Positions 29,718 through 37,777 of a stretch of 64,000 bases of DNA are shown here, in pieces. The stretch comes from Stenotrophomonas bentonitica (GTDB lineage: Bacteria; Pseudomonadota; Gammaproteobacteria; Xanthomonadales; Xanthomonadaceae). Where the stretch lies: contig NZ_JAAZUH010000001.1 in the NCBI RefSeq assembly GCF_013185915.1, positions 744,001-808,000 on the forward strand, read 5' to 3'. A model generated the notes under the pieces. That model searched no databases. It was not told the origin of the DNA and saw only the letters and a list, made by a program, of their open reading frames with translations. The first letter of the stretch is position 1. Each line of letters begins with the position of its first letter. Made by a program: the position numbers and the translations under genes.

Positions 29718-30442
29718 TCCAGGCCCGCCTCGGCGGCCGCCATCGCCTGCAGGCGCTCGCGGCCGCGCACTTCCACTTCACGCCCGTCCAGCGCGACCAG
29801 GCCCTCGGCCTGGAAGCGGCGCAGCAGCCGGCTGAGCGTTTCCGGTGCCAGCCGCAGGTAACTGGCGATATCCATCCGCGACATGGTCAGCTGCCAACGG
29901 CTGGCCGAATAGCCGCGTGCGGCCATGCGGTCGGCCATGCCGATCAGGAACGCCGCCAGGCGCTCGTCGGCGCTGTTGTTGCACGACAGCTGCGTGGCGC
30001 GGGCGATGTCGCGGCTGAGCAGCCGGAACAGCTTGGCCTGCAGCTGCGGCATGCGGGCCGACAGGGAGGCCGCCACGCGGAACGGCAGGCGGCAGGTGGT
30101 CACTGTGTCCAGCGCGATGGCGTTGCAGGGATGGCGCTCTTCATCGATCGCACTGAGCCCGAGGATGTCGCCCGGCATGTGGAAGCCCAGGGTCTGCTCG
30201 CGCCCTTCGCGGTCGATCGAATACGTCTTCACCGTGCCCAGCCGGATCACGGCGATGTGCTGGAACGGGTCGCCCTGGCGGAACAGGAAACTGCCGGCGT
30301 GGACCGGGGCGGTGTGCTCGATGAGGCCGTCGAGCTCGTGCAGGTTGCCTGCCTCCATGGAACCGGGAAAACAGTCCGATACCAACGGGCAGGACTGACA
30401 TTCGCGGCAGCGCGCCGACGGCGCACCAAAGCTAGTACCCAT
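29693..30442 (-). CDS. Fnr/Anr-type oxygen-responsive regulator
   Basis: A Crp/Fnr regulator of 249 residues. The N-terminus has C15-x2-C18-x5-C24, the exact spacing of E. coli FNR C20-x2-C23-x5-C29, and C117 (TTCRLP) aligns with FNR C122 (MVCEIP), so all four [4Fe-4S] ligands are present. A fifth cysteine, C12, precedes them. The cyclic-nucleotide-type sensor covers about 28-150. The helix-turn-helix ends in PETLSRLLRRF, with the E-x2-SR recognition pattern that reads TTGA half-sites. The start is fixed by the cysteine cluster; longer open frames upstream have no homologous content. It is the probable activator of the five TTGA-type promoters nearby. Confidence 0.88.
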   Translation of the reverse strand: MGTSFGAPSARCRECQSCPLVSDCFPGSMEAGNLHELDGLIEHTAPVHAGSFLFRQGDPFQHIAVIRLGTVKTYSIDREGREQTLGFHMPGDILGLSAIDEERHPCNAIALDTVTTCRLPFRVAASLSARMPQLQAKLFRLLSRDIARATQLSCNNSADERLAAFLIGMADRMAARGYSASRWQLTMSRMDIASYLRLAPETLSRLLRRFQAEGLVALDGREVEVRGRERLQAMAAAEAGLDQVRREAA

Positions 30443-30748
30443 GACATGTAACTCCAGCACTACAGCGTCGCCCGGTAACCGGGCACTGGCAGGACTGGAT
30501 ATGCCTGCCGCCTTCCCCCTGTCTGATGCGCAGAACAAAAGCGATGAGGCGGGCCGTCGTGAAGGCGTGGTGCCGTTCGGCCGGACCGGCGATGGATGCC
30601 GGGGGTGCGGCACCGCAGGGGGCGGTGGCGCGCGTGATCCAATATGTGGACCACGGTTCCATGATATTTATTGGAACACCGTTCCGCAATATGAGAATCA
30701 TCAGTATTTCTACTGGTTCTTCGTATTCAGGAGGCGATTTCGTTCCGC
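30443..30748. other. Long divergent spacer with an IclR-type dyad
   Basis: Between the Fnr-type gene and the next plus-strand gene I find no convincing protein. From about 30636 the stretch is AT-richer than its flanks. It holds GTTCCA-N10-TGGAAC (30656-30677) overlapping TTGGAACACCGTTCCGCAAT (30671-30690). The second element matches 16 of 20 bases of the palindrome at 37609-37628, in front of the sugar locus. A short open frame of 31 codons begins at an ATG at 30694 but has no ribosome-binding site. Confidence 0.5.
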
Positions 30749-30789
30749 TTGACCCAGGTCAAGAAGCGGCGTCTGGCAGTCCCTAATGT
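30749..30789 (+). promoter_or_regulatory. Fnr-type class II promoter of the small periplasmic protein
   Basis: TTGACCCAGGTCAA (30749-30762), a near-perfect dyad, is followed after 21 bases by TAATGT (30784-30789). The box sits about 41 bases upstream of the predicted start of transcription near 30796, giving a leader of about 50 bases. It has the same layout as the promoter at 41842-41883. Confidence 0.7.
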
Positions 30790-30848
30790 GTGCTCACCGG
30801 CCGCACTGACGCGGATCACGGACCCTCAAAATCTTTCGGAGTAATCGC

Positions 30849-31130
30849 ATGAACCGCATGACCCGCCTCGCCCCCTTCGCCCTGTTCGGCGCCCTTGTAC
30901 TGGCCGGTGCTGCCCAGGCTGAGCCGGTGGTCAACATCGGCGAACGCCACGGCGACCTGCGCACCGCGCAGGAACACATCGTGCAGGCCTACCAGCTGGT
31001 CGGTGCCGCCCAGCAGAACAACGTGGAAGGCCTCGGCGGCCATGCCGAACGCGCGCGCCAGCTGCTGATCCAGGCCGACGCGGAGCTGCGCCAGGCGGCG
31101 ACCTCGGCCAACAACAACGGCCGCCCCTGA
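30849..31130 (+). CDS. Small periplasmic protein of unknown function
   Basis: A protein of 93 residues with a signal peptide (about 1-24, LAPFALFGALVLAGAAQAEP) and a mature part of about 69 residues that is helical and rich in Ala, Gln and Asn (DLRTAQEHIVQAYQLVGAAQQNN, ARQLLIQADAELRQAA). It has no cysteine and no known motif. Preceded by a purine-rich ribosome-binding site (CGGAG) and an Fnr-type promoter, and closed by a terminator, it is a single-gene unit. I do not recognise the family. Confidence 0.72.
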   Translation: MNRMTRLAPFALFGALVLAGAAQAEPVVNIGERHGDLRTAQEHIVQAYQLVGAAQQNNVEGLGGHAERARQLLIQADAELRQAATSANNNGRP

Positions 31131-31162
31131 TCGGCGACCGGTGCGAAGCGCCAAAACAACAA

Positions 31163-31186
31163 CGCGGCCCCAGGGCCGCGTTTTTT
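31163..31186 (+). terminator. Terminator after the small periplasmic protein
   Basis: CGCGGCC/GGCCGCG pairs around a CCAG loop, followed by TTTTTT, with the stem starting 33 bases after the stop codon. Confidence 0.85.
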
Positions 31187-31202
31187 GTTGGATGTACGAC
31201 CC

Positions 31203-31820
31203 TCAACGACGTGGCACCGCCGCCACCCGCGCACGCGGCGACGTACGCGCAAGCTCCCCCACGATCTGCGTGGCCACCTGCGCCTCATCCGCCGTACGCC
31301 CGAAGTGATCCACGTACCGACCATTGCGGTCGAGCAGAAACACGAACGTGGAGTGATCCATCATGTACTGGCCCGGTTTCCCGTAGGGCACCTTCTTGTA
31401 ATACACGTGGTAGCTATCGGTGATCGCAGTAATCTGCGCCGGCGTGCCGGTCAGCCCCACCATGTCTGGCCCGAACAGCGACACGTAACTCTTCATTTTC
31501 GCCGGCGTGTCGCGTTCCGGATCGATGCTGACGAACACCGGCGTCAACGACGGCCCACCCGCCTTCTGCACGCGCCGCGCAATGCGCTGCACGCGGGCCA
31601 GGTCGGTCGGGCACACGTCCGGGCAGCTGGTGAAACCGAAGTACAGCAGCACCGGCTTGCCGTGGAAGCTGCGGTCGGTCACCGCCTGGCCGTTCTGGTC
31701 GGTGAGCTTGAACGGCCCGCCGATCAGGGTCTGGTTCTGCGCCGCCAGCGGCTGCATCGACAGCAGCAGCAACGACAACGATACCGCCGGTACGAACGCC
31801 GGCCACAGGCTCCGCAGCAT
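31203..31820 (-). CDS. SCO1/SenC-family copper chaperone
   Basis: A thioredoxin-fold protein of 205 residues with an N-terminal signal or anchor (about 1-27). The copper site is C66-x3-C70 (SCPDVC) plus H156 (MMDHSTF), all present. SCO proteins deliver copper to cytochrome oxidase CuA or to other copper enzymes in the periplasm. The ATG at 31820 is preceded by AGGAGCG at the right distance; a start six codons earlier also exists. It is the last gene of a minus-strand operon with an outer-membrane protein and a multicopper oxidase, one base after the previous stop, so its client is probably that oxidase. Confidence 0.92.
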   Translation of the reverse strand: MLRSLWPAFVPAVSLSLLLLSMQPLAAQNQTLIGGPFKLTDQNGQAVTDRSFHGKPVLLYFGFTSCPDVCPTDLARVQRIARRVQKAGGPSLTPVFVSIDPERDTPAKMKSYVSLFGPDMVGLTGTPAQITAITDSYHVYYKKVPYGKPGQYMMDHSTFVFLLDRNGRYVDHFGRTADEAQVATQIVGELARTSPRARVAAVPRR

Positions 31821-31821
31821 G

Positions 31822-32961
31822 TCAGTGCGCTCCTTCATAGGTCAGCGCGAAACCGACCAGGTTGGAATCCTGCCCGGCCTGCGCCTGGCTGCCCACCGAG
31901 AACGCCATGGTCAGCTGACCGGTGACCCGGTAGCCCATGCTCAGTTCGTTGAGGTAATCGTGCCGCCCTGCCCCGGGCGCCCACGGACGCCGCTTGTCGG
32001 TGCGGGTGGCGCCGAACACCCAGCGCCCGTAGTCCACCGTCACCGAGGTGGTGAGGTAGCGGGTATCGTTGCCGGCCACCGCATCTTCATTCTGCACGTC
32101 GGCGTATTCCACCAGCGGCACCACGTCGAAGTAGCGGCCGCGCAGGGTGCTGTCCAGGTCCGCGCTGGATGCCGGCGCCCAGATGTAGCGCGCCGAGACC
32201 ACGCTGATGATCTCGTCATCGGCAGGGCCGGTATCGGGCTGGGCCACGCCGGCACGGTTGCGCATGTAGCCCGCTTCCAGTTCCAGGAACGGCAGTGCCG
32301 GAATCGAATTCCAGTTCACGGTGAGCGCGTACGAGTCCAGCTTGCCGGTGTTGGCCGGCCCGCCGTCCGAGCGCTGCGCGCGCCCGCCACTGCGCAGGAA
32401 CGGCCGGCTCAGTTCGGTGGTGTCGGCGGTGTAGAGGTTCACGCCGCCCTGCACCATGCCGGCCTTCTGCCCGAACCAGCGATAGGCATAGGTGGCGCCG
32501 AGCATGCCGCCGAGGTCGTAGGTCGACACGAAATCGTTGGTGTACAACCCGGGTGCGGCGTCCATGGCGCGCCCGAACGGCACCTGCAGTTTGCCCACCT
32601 GCAGCTGCGTGTGCTGGGTAAGCTTGTAGTAGTTCAGTTCGTTGATCACCAGCCCGATGTCGCCGAAGGTCCGCTTCTCGCCGGTGGCCGGCGGGTTGAT
32701 CGGATTGAGTTCGGTCGACAGCCGGATCTGGTCGTTCGGACTGAAGCGTACGTAGAAGCTGCTCTGGATGTCCGGGTAGAAGTCGGTGGTGTTGCGCGGC
32801 GCAGGCGAGTCTTCAGCGTGGCTGTAGTCGTACTGCAGCACCGCGCTGTAGTCCATGCCGACGTTCGGGTAGTAGCCCTTGTCGGCACGCGCTTCAGTGG
32901 AGGCCAGGCCCAGCCCGGCGGTCACGCCCAGCATCAGGGCGGTTCGGCGCACGGTATTCAT
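31822..32961 (-). CDS. Outer-membrane beta-barrel protein of the copper operon
   Basis: A protein of 379 residues with a signal peptide (about 1-26, ending TEARADKG). The rest alternates short amphipathic strands with loops (YSAVLQYDYSHAE, SFYVRFSPNDQIRLSTEL, INELNYYKLTQHTQLQVGKLQVPFG) and ends in NLVGFALTYEGAH, as expected for a porin-like barrel. The VGKLQVPFG-type segment is typical of phosphate- or sugar-porin-like families. Its start overlaps the stop of the multicopper oxidase (TGATG). A specific substrate cannot be read from the sequence. Confidence 0.75.
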   Translation of the reverse strand: MNTVRRTALMLGVTAGLGLASTEARADKGYYPNVGMDYSAVLQYDYSHAEDSPAPRNTTDFYPDIQSSFYVRFSPNDQIRLSTELNPINPPATGEKRTFGDIGLVINELNYYKLTQHTQLQVGKLQVPFGRAMDAAPGLYTNDFVSTYDLGGMLGATYAYRWFGQKAGMVQGGVNLYTADTTELSRPFLRSGGRAQRSDGGPANTGKLDSYALTVNWNSIPALPFLELEAGYMRNRAGVAQPDTGPADDEIISVVSARYIWAPASSADLDSTLRGRYFDVVPLVEYADVQNEDAVAGNDTRYLTTSVTVDYGRWVFGATRTDKRRPWAPGAGRHDYLNELSMGYRVTGQLTMAFSVGSQAQAGQDSNLVGFALTYEGAH

Positions 32962-34550
32962 CAGCGCACCTCCGCGGGCAGCTGCACATTGGTGGGCAGC
33001 ACGAACTCACGGCCGGTGTTCTGCAGGTAGCTGCAGGTCTGGTTGTCGCCATAGATGCCGCCGAGCGGCGCCAGCTTCACCGCCTGCTCGTAGTCTTCCG
33101 GGCGCACCACCTGCACCACCTGCATCATGCCGCCGTCCTCGTGTTCGAGAATGTGGCAGTGGTAGACGAACTTGCCCAGCATCACCGGGTCCTTGAAGGG
33201 AATGCGCAGGGTGATCGAGCCGCGCGTGGGAATGAACACGGTGTCGCGGTAGCCGCTGAACGGCACCGGCTTGTCGTTGATCGCCACCACCTGGAAGTCG
33301 GTCTGGTGGATATGGAACTGATGCAGTTCCTGCGACGGGTTGTACAGGCGCCACTCTTCCACGTCGCCGAGCTTGACCGTGGTGTTGACCCGGCGCGGGT
33401 CGAAGCGCTCGCCGTTGATCATGAAGGCGTCGCCGTCGGTGGGCGAATCCTGGAAGGCGAACTGGCGGACGTTGGCGACCGCGACGTTGCGCAGGTCCTG
33501 CGCCGCCGGGTACGCGCTGGTGATCGAGCGGGTCGGCACCGGTGCACCGGCCGAACGCAGCGTGGCGATGCGCGCACCCTTGTACTGGTCGCCGGCGGCG
33601 CCGGTGTTGCCGGCGGCCAGCTCGACCGGGTGGTCACCGGCGGGCGGACCCACCACCAGCACGCTGAAGCGCGCCGACGGGCCGATCAGCAGTTCGTCGG
33701 TCATCACCTTCTTGGTCACGGTGTTGCCGTCGCGCGAGAGGATCTGCACGTCCTGGCCGTTGATGCGCACGCGGAAATACTGGTTGGCGGAAATGTTGAG
33801 CAGATGCCAGAGCTGGGTTTCGCCGGGCTGGATGTCGATCACCGGGTCGGCCTGCCCGTTCACGGTGCGGATCGACGGCGCACTGGTCACGATCGCGCTG
33901 GCCAGCTTGCCGGTGCTGGTCTTCTGGAAGTTGCGCAGGACCAGCACGCGCTCCTTGATGCCTTTCAGTTCGGGGAACGGGTCGAGGATGCCGTCGACCA
34001 GGATCGGCCCTGCAATGCCGGACTCCACCTGGCGCTGGGCGCCGCCGTGGAAGTGGCTGTGGTACCAGTACGCGCCGGGGCTGTGGTCCGGGGGCAGCTT
34101 GAACTGGTACAGGCCCTGCTGGTGCGGGCCGACTTCGCGGAAGATGCTGTCGCCCGAATCCAGCGGCGTCACCGTCATGCCGTGGAAATGCAGGTTGGTC
34201 TTTTCGTCCATCTGGTTGTCCAGGGTGACCGCGATGGTGCCGCCCGGCTTCGTCCGGATCAGCGGCGAGTCGTAGTTGCCGTTGAACACCAGCGCGCGGT
34301 ACGGCTCGCCGCCCACCGACACCTGCGACATCGCCGCGCGCAGGGTGCCCTGGCTGACCCCGTCGGCGCCGTAGCGGATCTCGACCGGCGGCTGCAGCGG
34401 TGCCCCCGGGCTGCTGCGCTCGGCCGGCGCCTGCGCGACGGTGGCGCCGGTGAACAGCAGCGCGCCCACCAAGGCCACGGCGTAGAGGTCATGCAGGCGT
34501 CGCAGGCGGCGCGCGCGTGAGGGGGTGGGAACGGCGGCTGGGGCGTCCAT
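32961..34550 (-). CDS. Multicopper oxidase
   Basis: A periplasmic multicopper oxidase of 529 residues with an N-terminal hydrophobic export segment (about 22-40). The four copper-binding motifs are all present: HFHG (121-124), HSHFHGG (164-170), HQFHIHQ (410-416) and HCHILEHEDGGMM (464-476), giving the type 1 copper and the trinuclear cluster. It oxidises phenols or metals such as Cu(I) while reducing oxygen. The three-cupredoxin length is the laccase/CopA range, but it lacks an obvious methionine-rich copper-binding loop. It is coupled to an outer-membrane protein and a SCO chaperone downstream. Confidence 0.9.
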   Translation of the reverse strand: MDAPAAVPTPSRARRLRRLHDLYAVALVGALLFTGATVAQAPAERSSPGAPLQPPVEIRYGADGVSQGTLRAAMSQVSVGGEPYRALVFNGNYDSPLIRTKPGGTIAVTLDNQMDEKTNLHFHGMTVTPLDSGDSIFREVGPHQQGLYQFKLPPDHSPGAYWYHSHFHGGAQRQVESGIAGPILVDGILDPFPELKGIKERVLVLRNFQKTSTGKLASAIVTSAPSIRTVNGQADPVIDIQPGETQLWHLLNISANQYFRVRINGQDVQILSRDGNTVTKKVMTDELLIGPSARFSVLVVGPPAGDHPVELAAGNTGAAGDQYKGARIATLRSAGAPVPTRSITSAYPAAQDLRNVAVANVRQFAFQDSPTDGDAFMINGERFDPRRVNTTVKLGDVEEWRLYNPSQELHQFHIHQTDFQVVAINDKPVPFSGYRDTVFIPTRGSITLRIPFKDPVMLGKFVYHCHILEHEDGGMMQVVQVVRPEDYEQAVKLAPLGGIYGDNQTCSYLQNTGREFVLPTNVQLPAEVR

Positions 34551-34591
34551 GGCGATACCTGTAGAAGAAACGGAAAGGGGTGGCTGCGGCG

Positions 34592-34948
34592 TCAGGTGCC
34601 GGCAACCGCCCAGGTGATGAAGGCGGTGGCGATGGTGCTCACCACCAGCCCGAGCAGGAACAGCCAGTCGGCGGCCCACTCGAGGGCCCGGTTGCGCTTG
34701 CGGCGACGGGTGCGCAGCGCCCAGTAGGCGCTCAGGCACGAGGCCAGGTAGATCAGGGAGTTGATGCACAGCAGGTCGTCGCCGAAGGTGTCGACCTTGC
34801 GCAGCACGATGATCACGTGCAGCACGCCGACCACGGTCATGCACACCCCGATCATCGCGGCCGAGGTGGTGAAGATGTGCACGCACATGTCCTCATCGAG
34901 GCTGGGCGTGTGCATGGGGGGCGCAGGTTTGCGTGGGACGGGAGGCAT
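34592..34948 (-). CDS. Small membrane protein leading the copper operon
   Basis: A protein of 118 residues with three membrane segments (about 28-48, AAMIGVCMTVVGVLHVIIVL; about 60-78; about 90-112). I do not recognise the family. It reads toward the multicopper oxidase, 41 bases before it, and is the first gene after the Fnr-type promoter at 34982-35023. The predicted transcript start near 34975 fits the ATG at 34948, which I therefore prefer to the later ATG at 34915. Upstream codons are unrelated to the family. Confidence 0.6.
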   Translation of the reverse strand: MPPVPRKPAPPMHTPSLDEDMCVHIFTTSAAMIGVCMTVVGVLHVIIVLRKVDTFGDDLLCINSLIYLASCLSAYWALRTRRRKRNRALEWAADWLFLLGLVVSTIATAFITWAVAGT

Positions 34949-34981
34949 GCCGTTCTCGCTGACGGGACGGGGGGCACGCGC

Positions 34982-35023
34982 ACGGTAGCGGCGGCCGGAT
35001 GCCGGCCACATGACCCAGATCAA
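34982..35023 (-). promoter_or_regulatory. Fnr-type class II promoter of the copper operon
   Basis: On the minus strand TTGATCTGGGTCAT (35023-35010) is followed after 22 bases by TACCGT (34987-34982). The box is less symmetric than the other four, but the left half TTGAT is the Fnr consensus and the spacing to the -10 is the same. It would start transcription about 27 bases before the small membrane protein gene. Confidence 0.55.
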
Positions 35024-35065
35024 GTCAACGCAACTTTGGCCGCTCAGCGGCCGGTCAACGGCCGG

Positions 35066-35824
35066 TCAGGCCACGCCACCGTCCACGGTGAAGGTCTGCC
35101 CGGTGCACATCGCGCTTTCGTCGGCGCACAGCCACAGCGCCATCTCGGCGATGTCGGCCGGCCGCAGGTGGGTCTTCAGGCACTGCCGCTCCAAGTAACG
35201 CGCGGACTTGCCCGGGTCGGCAGCGGCCTTGGCCAGCTGGCGCTCGGTCAGCACCCAGCCGGGTGCGATCGCATTCACGCGGATGCCGTCGCTTCCCAAT
35301 TCACGGGCAAGGCTGCGGGTCAGCCCTTCCACGGCCGACTTCAGCGTGCAGTACACCGGCACGCCGGGCACGCCGATGCGCCATGCCACCGAGCCGAGAT
35401 TGACGATGGCGCCCTGCCCGGCCGCGCGCATCGGCACGGACAGCGCCTGGGCGAGGAAAAACTGGTGGCGCAGGTTGACCGCGACGCGGTCGTCCCAGTC
35501 GGCCAAGCTGACTTCGCCCAGCGGTTGGGCCTGGTCGTTGCCGGCGTTGTTGATCAGCGCATGTGGGGTGCGCCCGGCCAGCAGGCCCTGAACCGCCGCC
35601 AGCGAGGCCTCGATGTCACGCAGGTCGCAGACCGCATGCGCCGGTGGCGCGATGCCCCGCGCCTCCAGCGCTGCCACGGTGCGCTGCGCCGCATCGGAGT
35701 CGATGTCCACGAAGCACACCTGGCTTCCCTGCAGCGCGAAGGCTTCCACGATGGCCGCGCCGATGCCCGACGCGCCCCCGCTGACCACCACCACCGTGCC
35801 CGCAAGCGAGGGGTACCGGGCCAT
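35066..35824 (-). CDS. SDR-family dehydrogenase of a sugar locus
   Basis: A short-chain dehydrogenase of 252 residues. It has the nucleotide-binding GGASGIGAAIVEAF (about 17-30), NNAG, the catalytic serine in NLGSVAW and YCTLK with Y and K of the active site, and ends in the usual TVDGGVA. An acidic residue after the second strand (FVDIDSD) points to NAD+ preference. It lies one base after the IclR-SMP-30 gene in the same operon, so it probably oxidises a sugar or sugar lactone precursor to a lactone that the partner opens. The substrate is not known. Confidence 0.87.
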   Translation of the reverse strand: MARYPSLAGTVVVVSGGASGIGAAIVEAFALQGSQVCFVDIDSDAAQRTVAALEARGIAPPAHAVCDLRDIEASLAAVQGLLAGRTPHALINNAGNDQAQPLGEVSLADWDDRVAVNLRHQFFLAQALSVPMRAAGQGAIVNLGSVAWRIGVPGVPVYCTLKSAVEGLTRSLARELGSDGIRVNAIAPGWVLTERQLAKAAADPGKSARYLERQCLKTHLRPADIAEMALWLCADESAMCTGQTFTVDGGVA

Positions 35825-35825
35825 G

Positions 35826-37565
35826 TCAGCCGCCGTAACCGCGAACGGGCGCGCCGGCGACATCCACGTCCAGCGCCAGCAGGCTGCCCGACAGCGGCGC
35901 GGCGGCCAGCTGGGTGGCGGAAAGGCGGATCCGCGCGGTGGTGATGTACAGCGTCTTCAGTTGCGGCCCGCCGAACGCCAGGTTGGTGGGGCGTGGTACT
36001 GGCAGGTCGATGCTGCGCACGACGGTGCCGTCCGGCGCCAGCCGCTTGATCGCCCAGCCGTCCCACATGGCGCACCACACATGGCCCTGCGCGTCGACCG
36101 CCAGGCCGTCGGGCATGCCCTCGGAGTCGGTGAAGGTGGCGAACACGCGCTTGTTCGACACGCGGCCGCTTTCCAGCGCGTAGTCGTACACGTATACGGT
36201 GCGGCGACCAGAGTCGGCCAGGTAGAAACGGGTATTGTCCGGGCTCCAGCCGAGCCCGTTGCAGATGTGGAAGCCGCCTTCGATCTCGTCGAGTACGCCG
36301 TCGGTGTCGAGCCGGTACAGCGCGCCGCGTTCGGGCGTGGCATCGATGGCCAGGGTACCGGCCCACAGGCGCCCCAGTGCATCGCACTTGCCGTCATTGA
36401 AGCGGCGTCCGCTCATGTGCAGCGGCGCGGCGATCGGATGCATGTCGCCACCGGGCAGGTCGAGCACGCGGAAGCCGCTCTGGGTGGCGGCGATGAAACC
36501 GCCCGAGGTGCGCGGCACCACCACGCCGACCAGTTCGCCCAGCGGCGTGGTCCGCGTATCGCCGGTGACCAGGTTGGAGATGTTGACCGACGGCGCGAGG
36601 ATGTCCACCCACAGCAGCGAGCGTCCGTCGCCCAGCCAATGCGGGCTTTCGGCCAGGAACGCGCTGTGCGGGATCACGCAGCGCACGTCGTGGTCCACGG
36701 CATGGCTCGGCGTGACCGAGCTGCTGATCGACATGAAGGTTTCCCCCACGTTGCCGGCAATGCGCCGCGCCGCTTCGATCACATCGCGGCCCAGCGCATG
36801 CAGGCGTTCGAGCGGCAGCCGGAACGACGGGCCGCTGATGCTGACCGCGCCGATGGCTTCGCCGCGGTGGTCCAGGATCGGCGCCGCCACGCCGCTGACG
36901 CCGAGTGCGGATTCCTCCACCGACACTGCGTAACCGCGGGCCTTGATCAGGTCCATTTCGCGCTGCAGCTCGGCCAGGTCGAGGATCGAATGCGGCGTAA
37001 GCGCGGTCAGCGGTCCACTGCCGAGGTACCGCTGCAGTTCTTCGGGCGGGCGATGCGACATCATCGCCTTGCCGATCGAAGTGACCACCGCCGGCATGCG
37101 GCTGCCCACGCCGTTGGCCAGGCGCATCGCCTGCACGTGGTCGCGCTGGTCGATGATCAGGATGTCGCGCCCTTCCAGGATGCCGAGCCGGGTGGTTTCC
37201 TGGGCGAGTTCGCGCAGCCGCAGCAGCTCGGGCTCGGCCGCGCTGCGCAGGTCGAAATCGCTCCACACCCGGTGCGCCATTTCGAACAGGCGCGTGCCCA
37301 GGCGATAGGTCTGGCTGGCCTCGTCCACGCGCACCAGCCGGTATTCGATCAGGGTCTGCAGGATCCGGTGCAGGGTGCTCTTGGGCAGCCCGGAGTACCG
37401 GCCCAGTTCGCTGAAGGGCAGCGGGTGCGGCGCGTCGGCGATCAGGGTCAGCAGGCTCAGGCCCTTGGACAGCGCCTGCGCACCGGGAATGGCAAAACGC
37501 GGGTCGCCATCGTCCACGACCTCGGCGAGGTCGTCGCGGGATGCGGATTGCCTGGTTCGCGCCAT
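35826..37565 (-). CDS. IclR-type regulator fused to an SMP-30/gluconolactonase domain
   Basis: A fusion of 579 residues. Residues about 28-280 form a complete IclR regulator: winged helix-turn-helix about 30-90 (FSELGRYSGLPKSTLHRILQTL) and effector domain with SIGKAMMS and GVSGVAAPILDHRGEAIGAVSISGP. Residues about 295-575 form a complete six-bladed SMP-30 lactonase. Its metal ligands can be read as E306 (ESPHW), N436 (CNGLGWS) and D486 (PDGLAVD), with NDGKCDALGRLWAGT at 390-404. The regulator is usually a separate gene. No start or stop signal separates the halves. It is divergent from a TonB-dependent receptor and symporter, and it probably regulates that locus. Confidence 0.9.
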   Translation of the reverse strand: MARTRQSASRDDLAEVVDDGDPRFAIPGAQALSKGLSLLTLIADAPHPLPFSELGRYSGLPKSTLHRILQTLIEYRLVRVDEASQTYRLGTRLFEMAHRVWSDFDLRSAAEPELLRLRELAQETTRLGILEGRDILIIDQRDHVQAMRLANGVGSRMPAVVTSIGKAMMSHRPPEELQRYLGSGPLTALTPHSILDLAELQREMDLIKARGYAVSVEESALGVSGVAAPILDHRGEAIGAVSISGPSFRLPLERLHALGRDVIEAARRIAGNVGETFMSISSSVTPSHAVDHDVRCVIPHSAFLAESPHWLGDGRSLLWVDILAPSVNISNLVTGDTRTTPLGELVGVVVPRTSGGFIAATQSGFRVLDLPGGDMHPIAAPLHMSGRRFNDGKCDALGRLWAGTLAIDATPERGALYRLDTDGVLDEIEGGFHICNGLGWSPDNTRFYLADSGRRTVYVYDYALESGRVSNKRVFATFTDSEGMPDGLAVDAQGHVWCAMWDGWAIKRLAPDGTVVRSIDLPVPRPTNLAFGGPQLKTLYITTARIRLSATQLAAAPLSGSLLALDVDVAGAPVRGYGG

Positions 37566-37608
37566 GATCGCTGTCCGGGGCTGGGGCCGACGCTGCCGAT
37601 CCTAAGTT

Positions 37609-37628
37609 TTAGAACGGCGTTCCGCAAG
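37609..37628. promoter_or_regulatory. IclR-type palindrome in the divergent sugar promoter
   Basis: TTAGAACGGCGTTCCGCAAG contains AGAACG-G-CGTTCC, a dyad of the GGAAC/GTTCC kind found in IclR-family operators. It lies 44 bases upstream of the regulator-lactonase gene and 150 bases upstream of the TonB-dependent receptor, the expected position for autoregulation. A 16/20 match occurs at 30671-30690. Confidence 0.55.
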
Positions 37629-37777
37629 TTGGAGCGCACCGCCGCAAACCGTTGCCGCTCCGTGGACGATGCTGAACAGGCAGTAGTTTTACTGGTTGCT
37701 TTGCAGCTGAACAGGCCTGTGCAGCGACGCAGGTCACGTTACAGAATGAATCCGAACCACCGTTCACGGAGTGGCGC

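Noticed and set aside
30694..30786. A 31-codon open frame (MRIISIS...) overlapping an Fnr-type box
   Set aside because: It has no ribosome-binding site and runs through the promoter elements; it is more likely non-coding.
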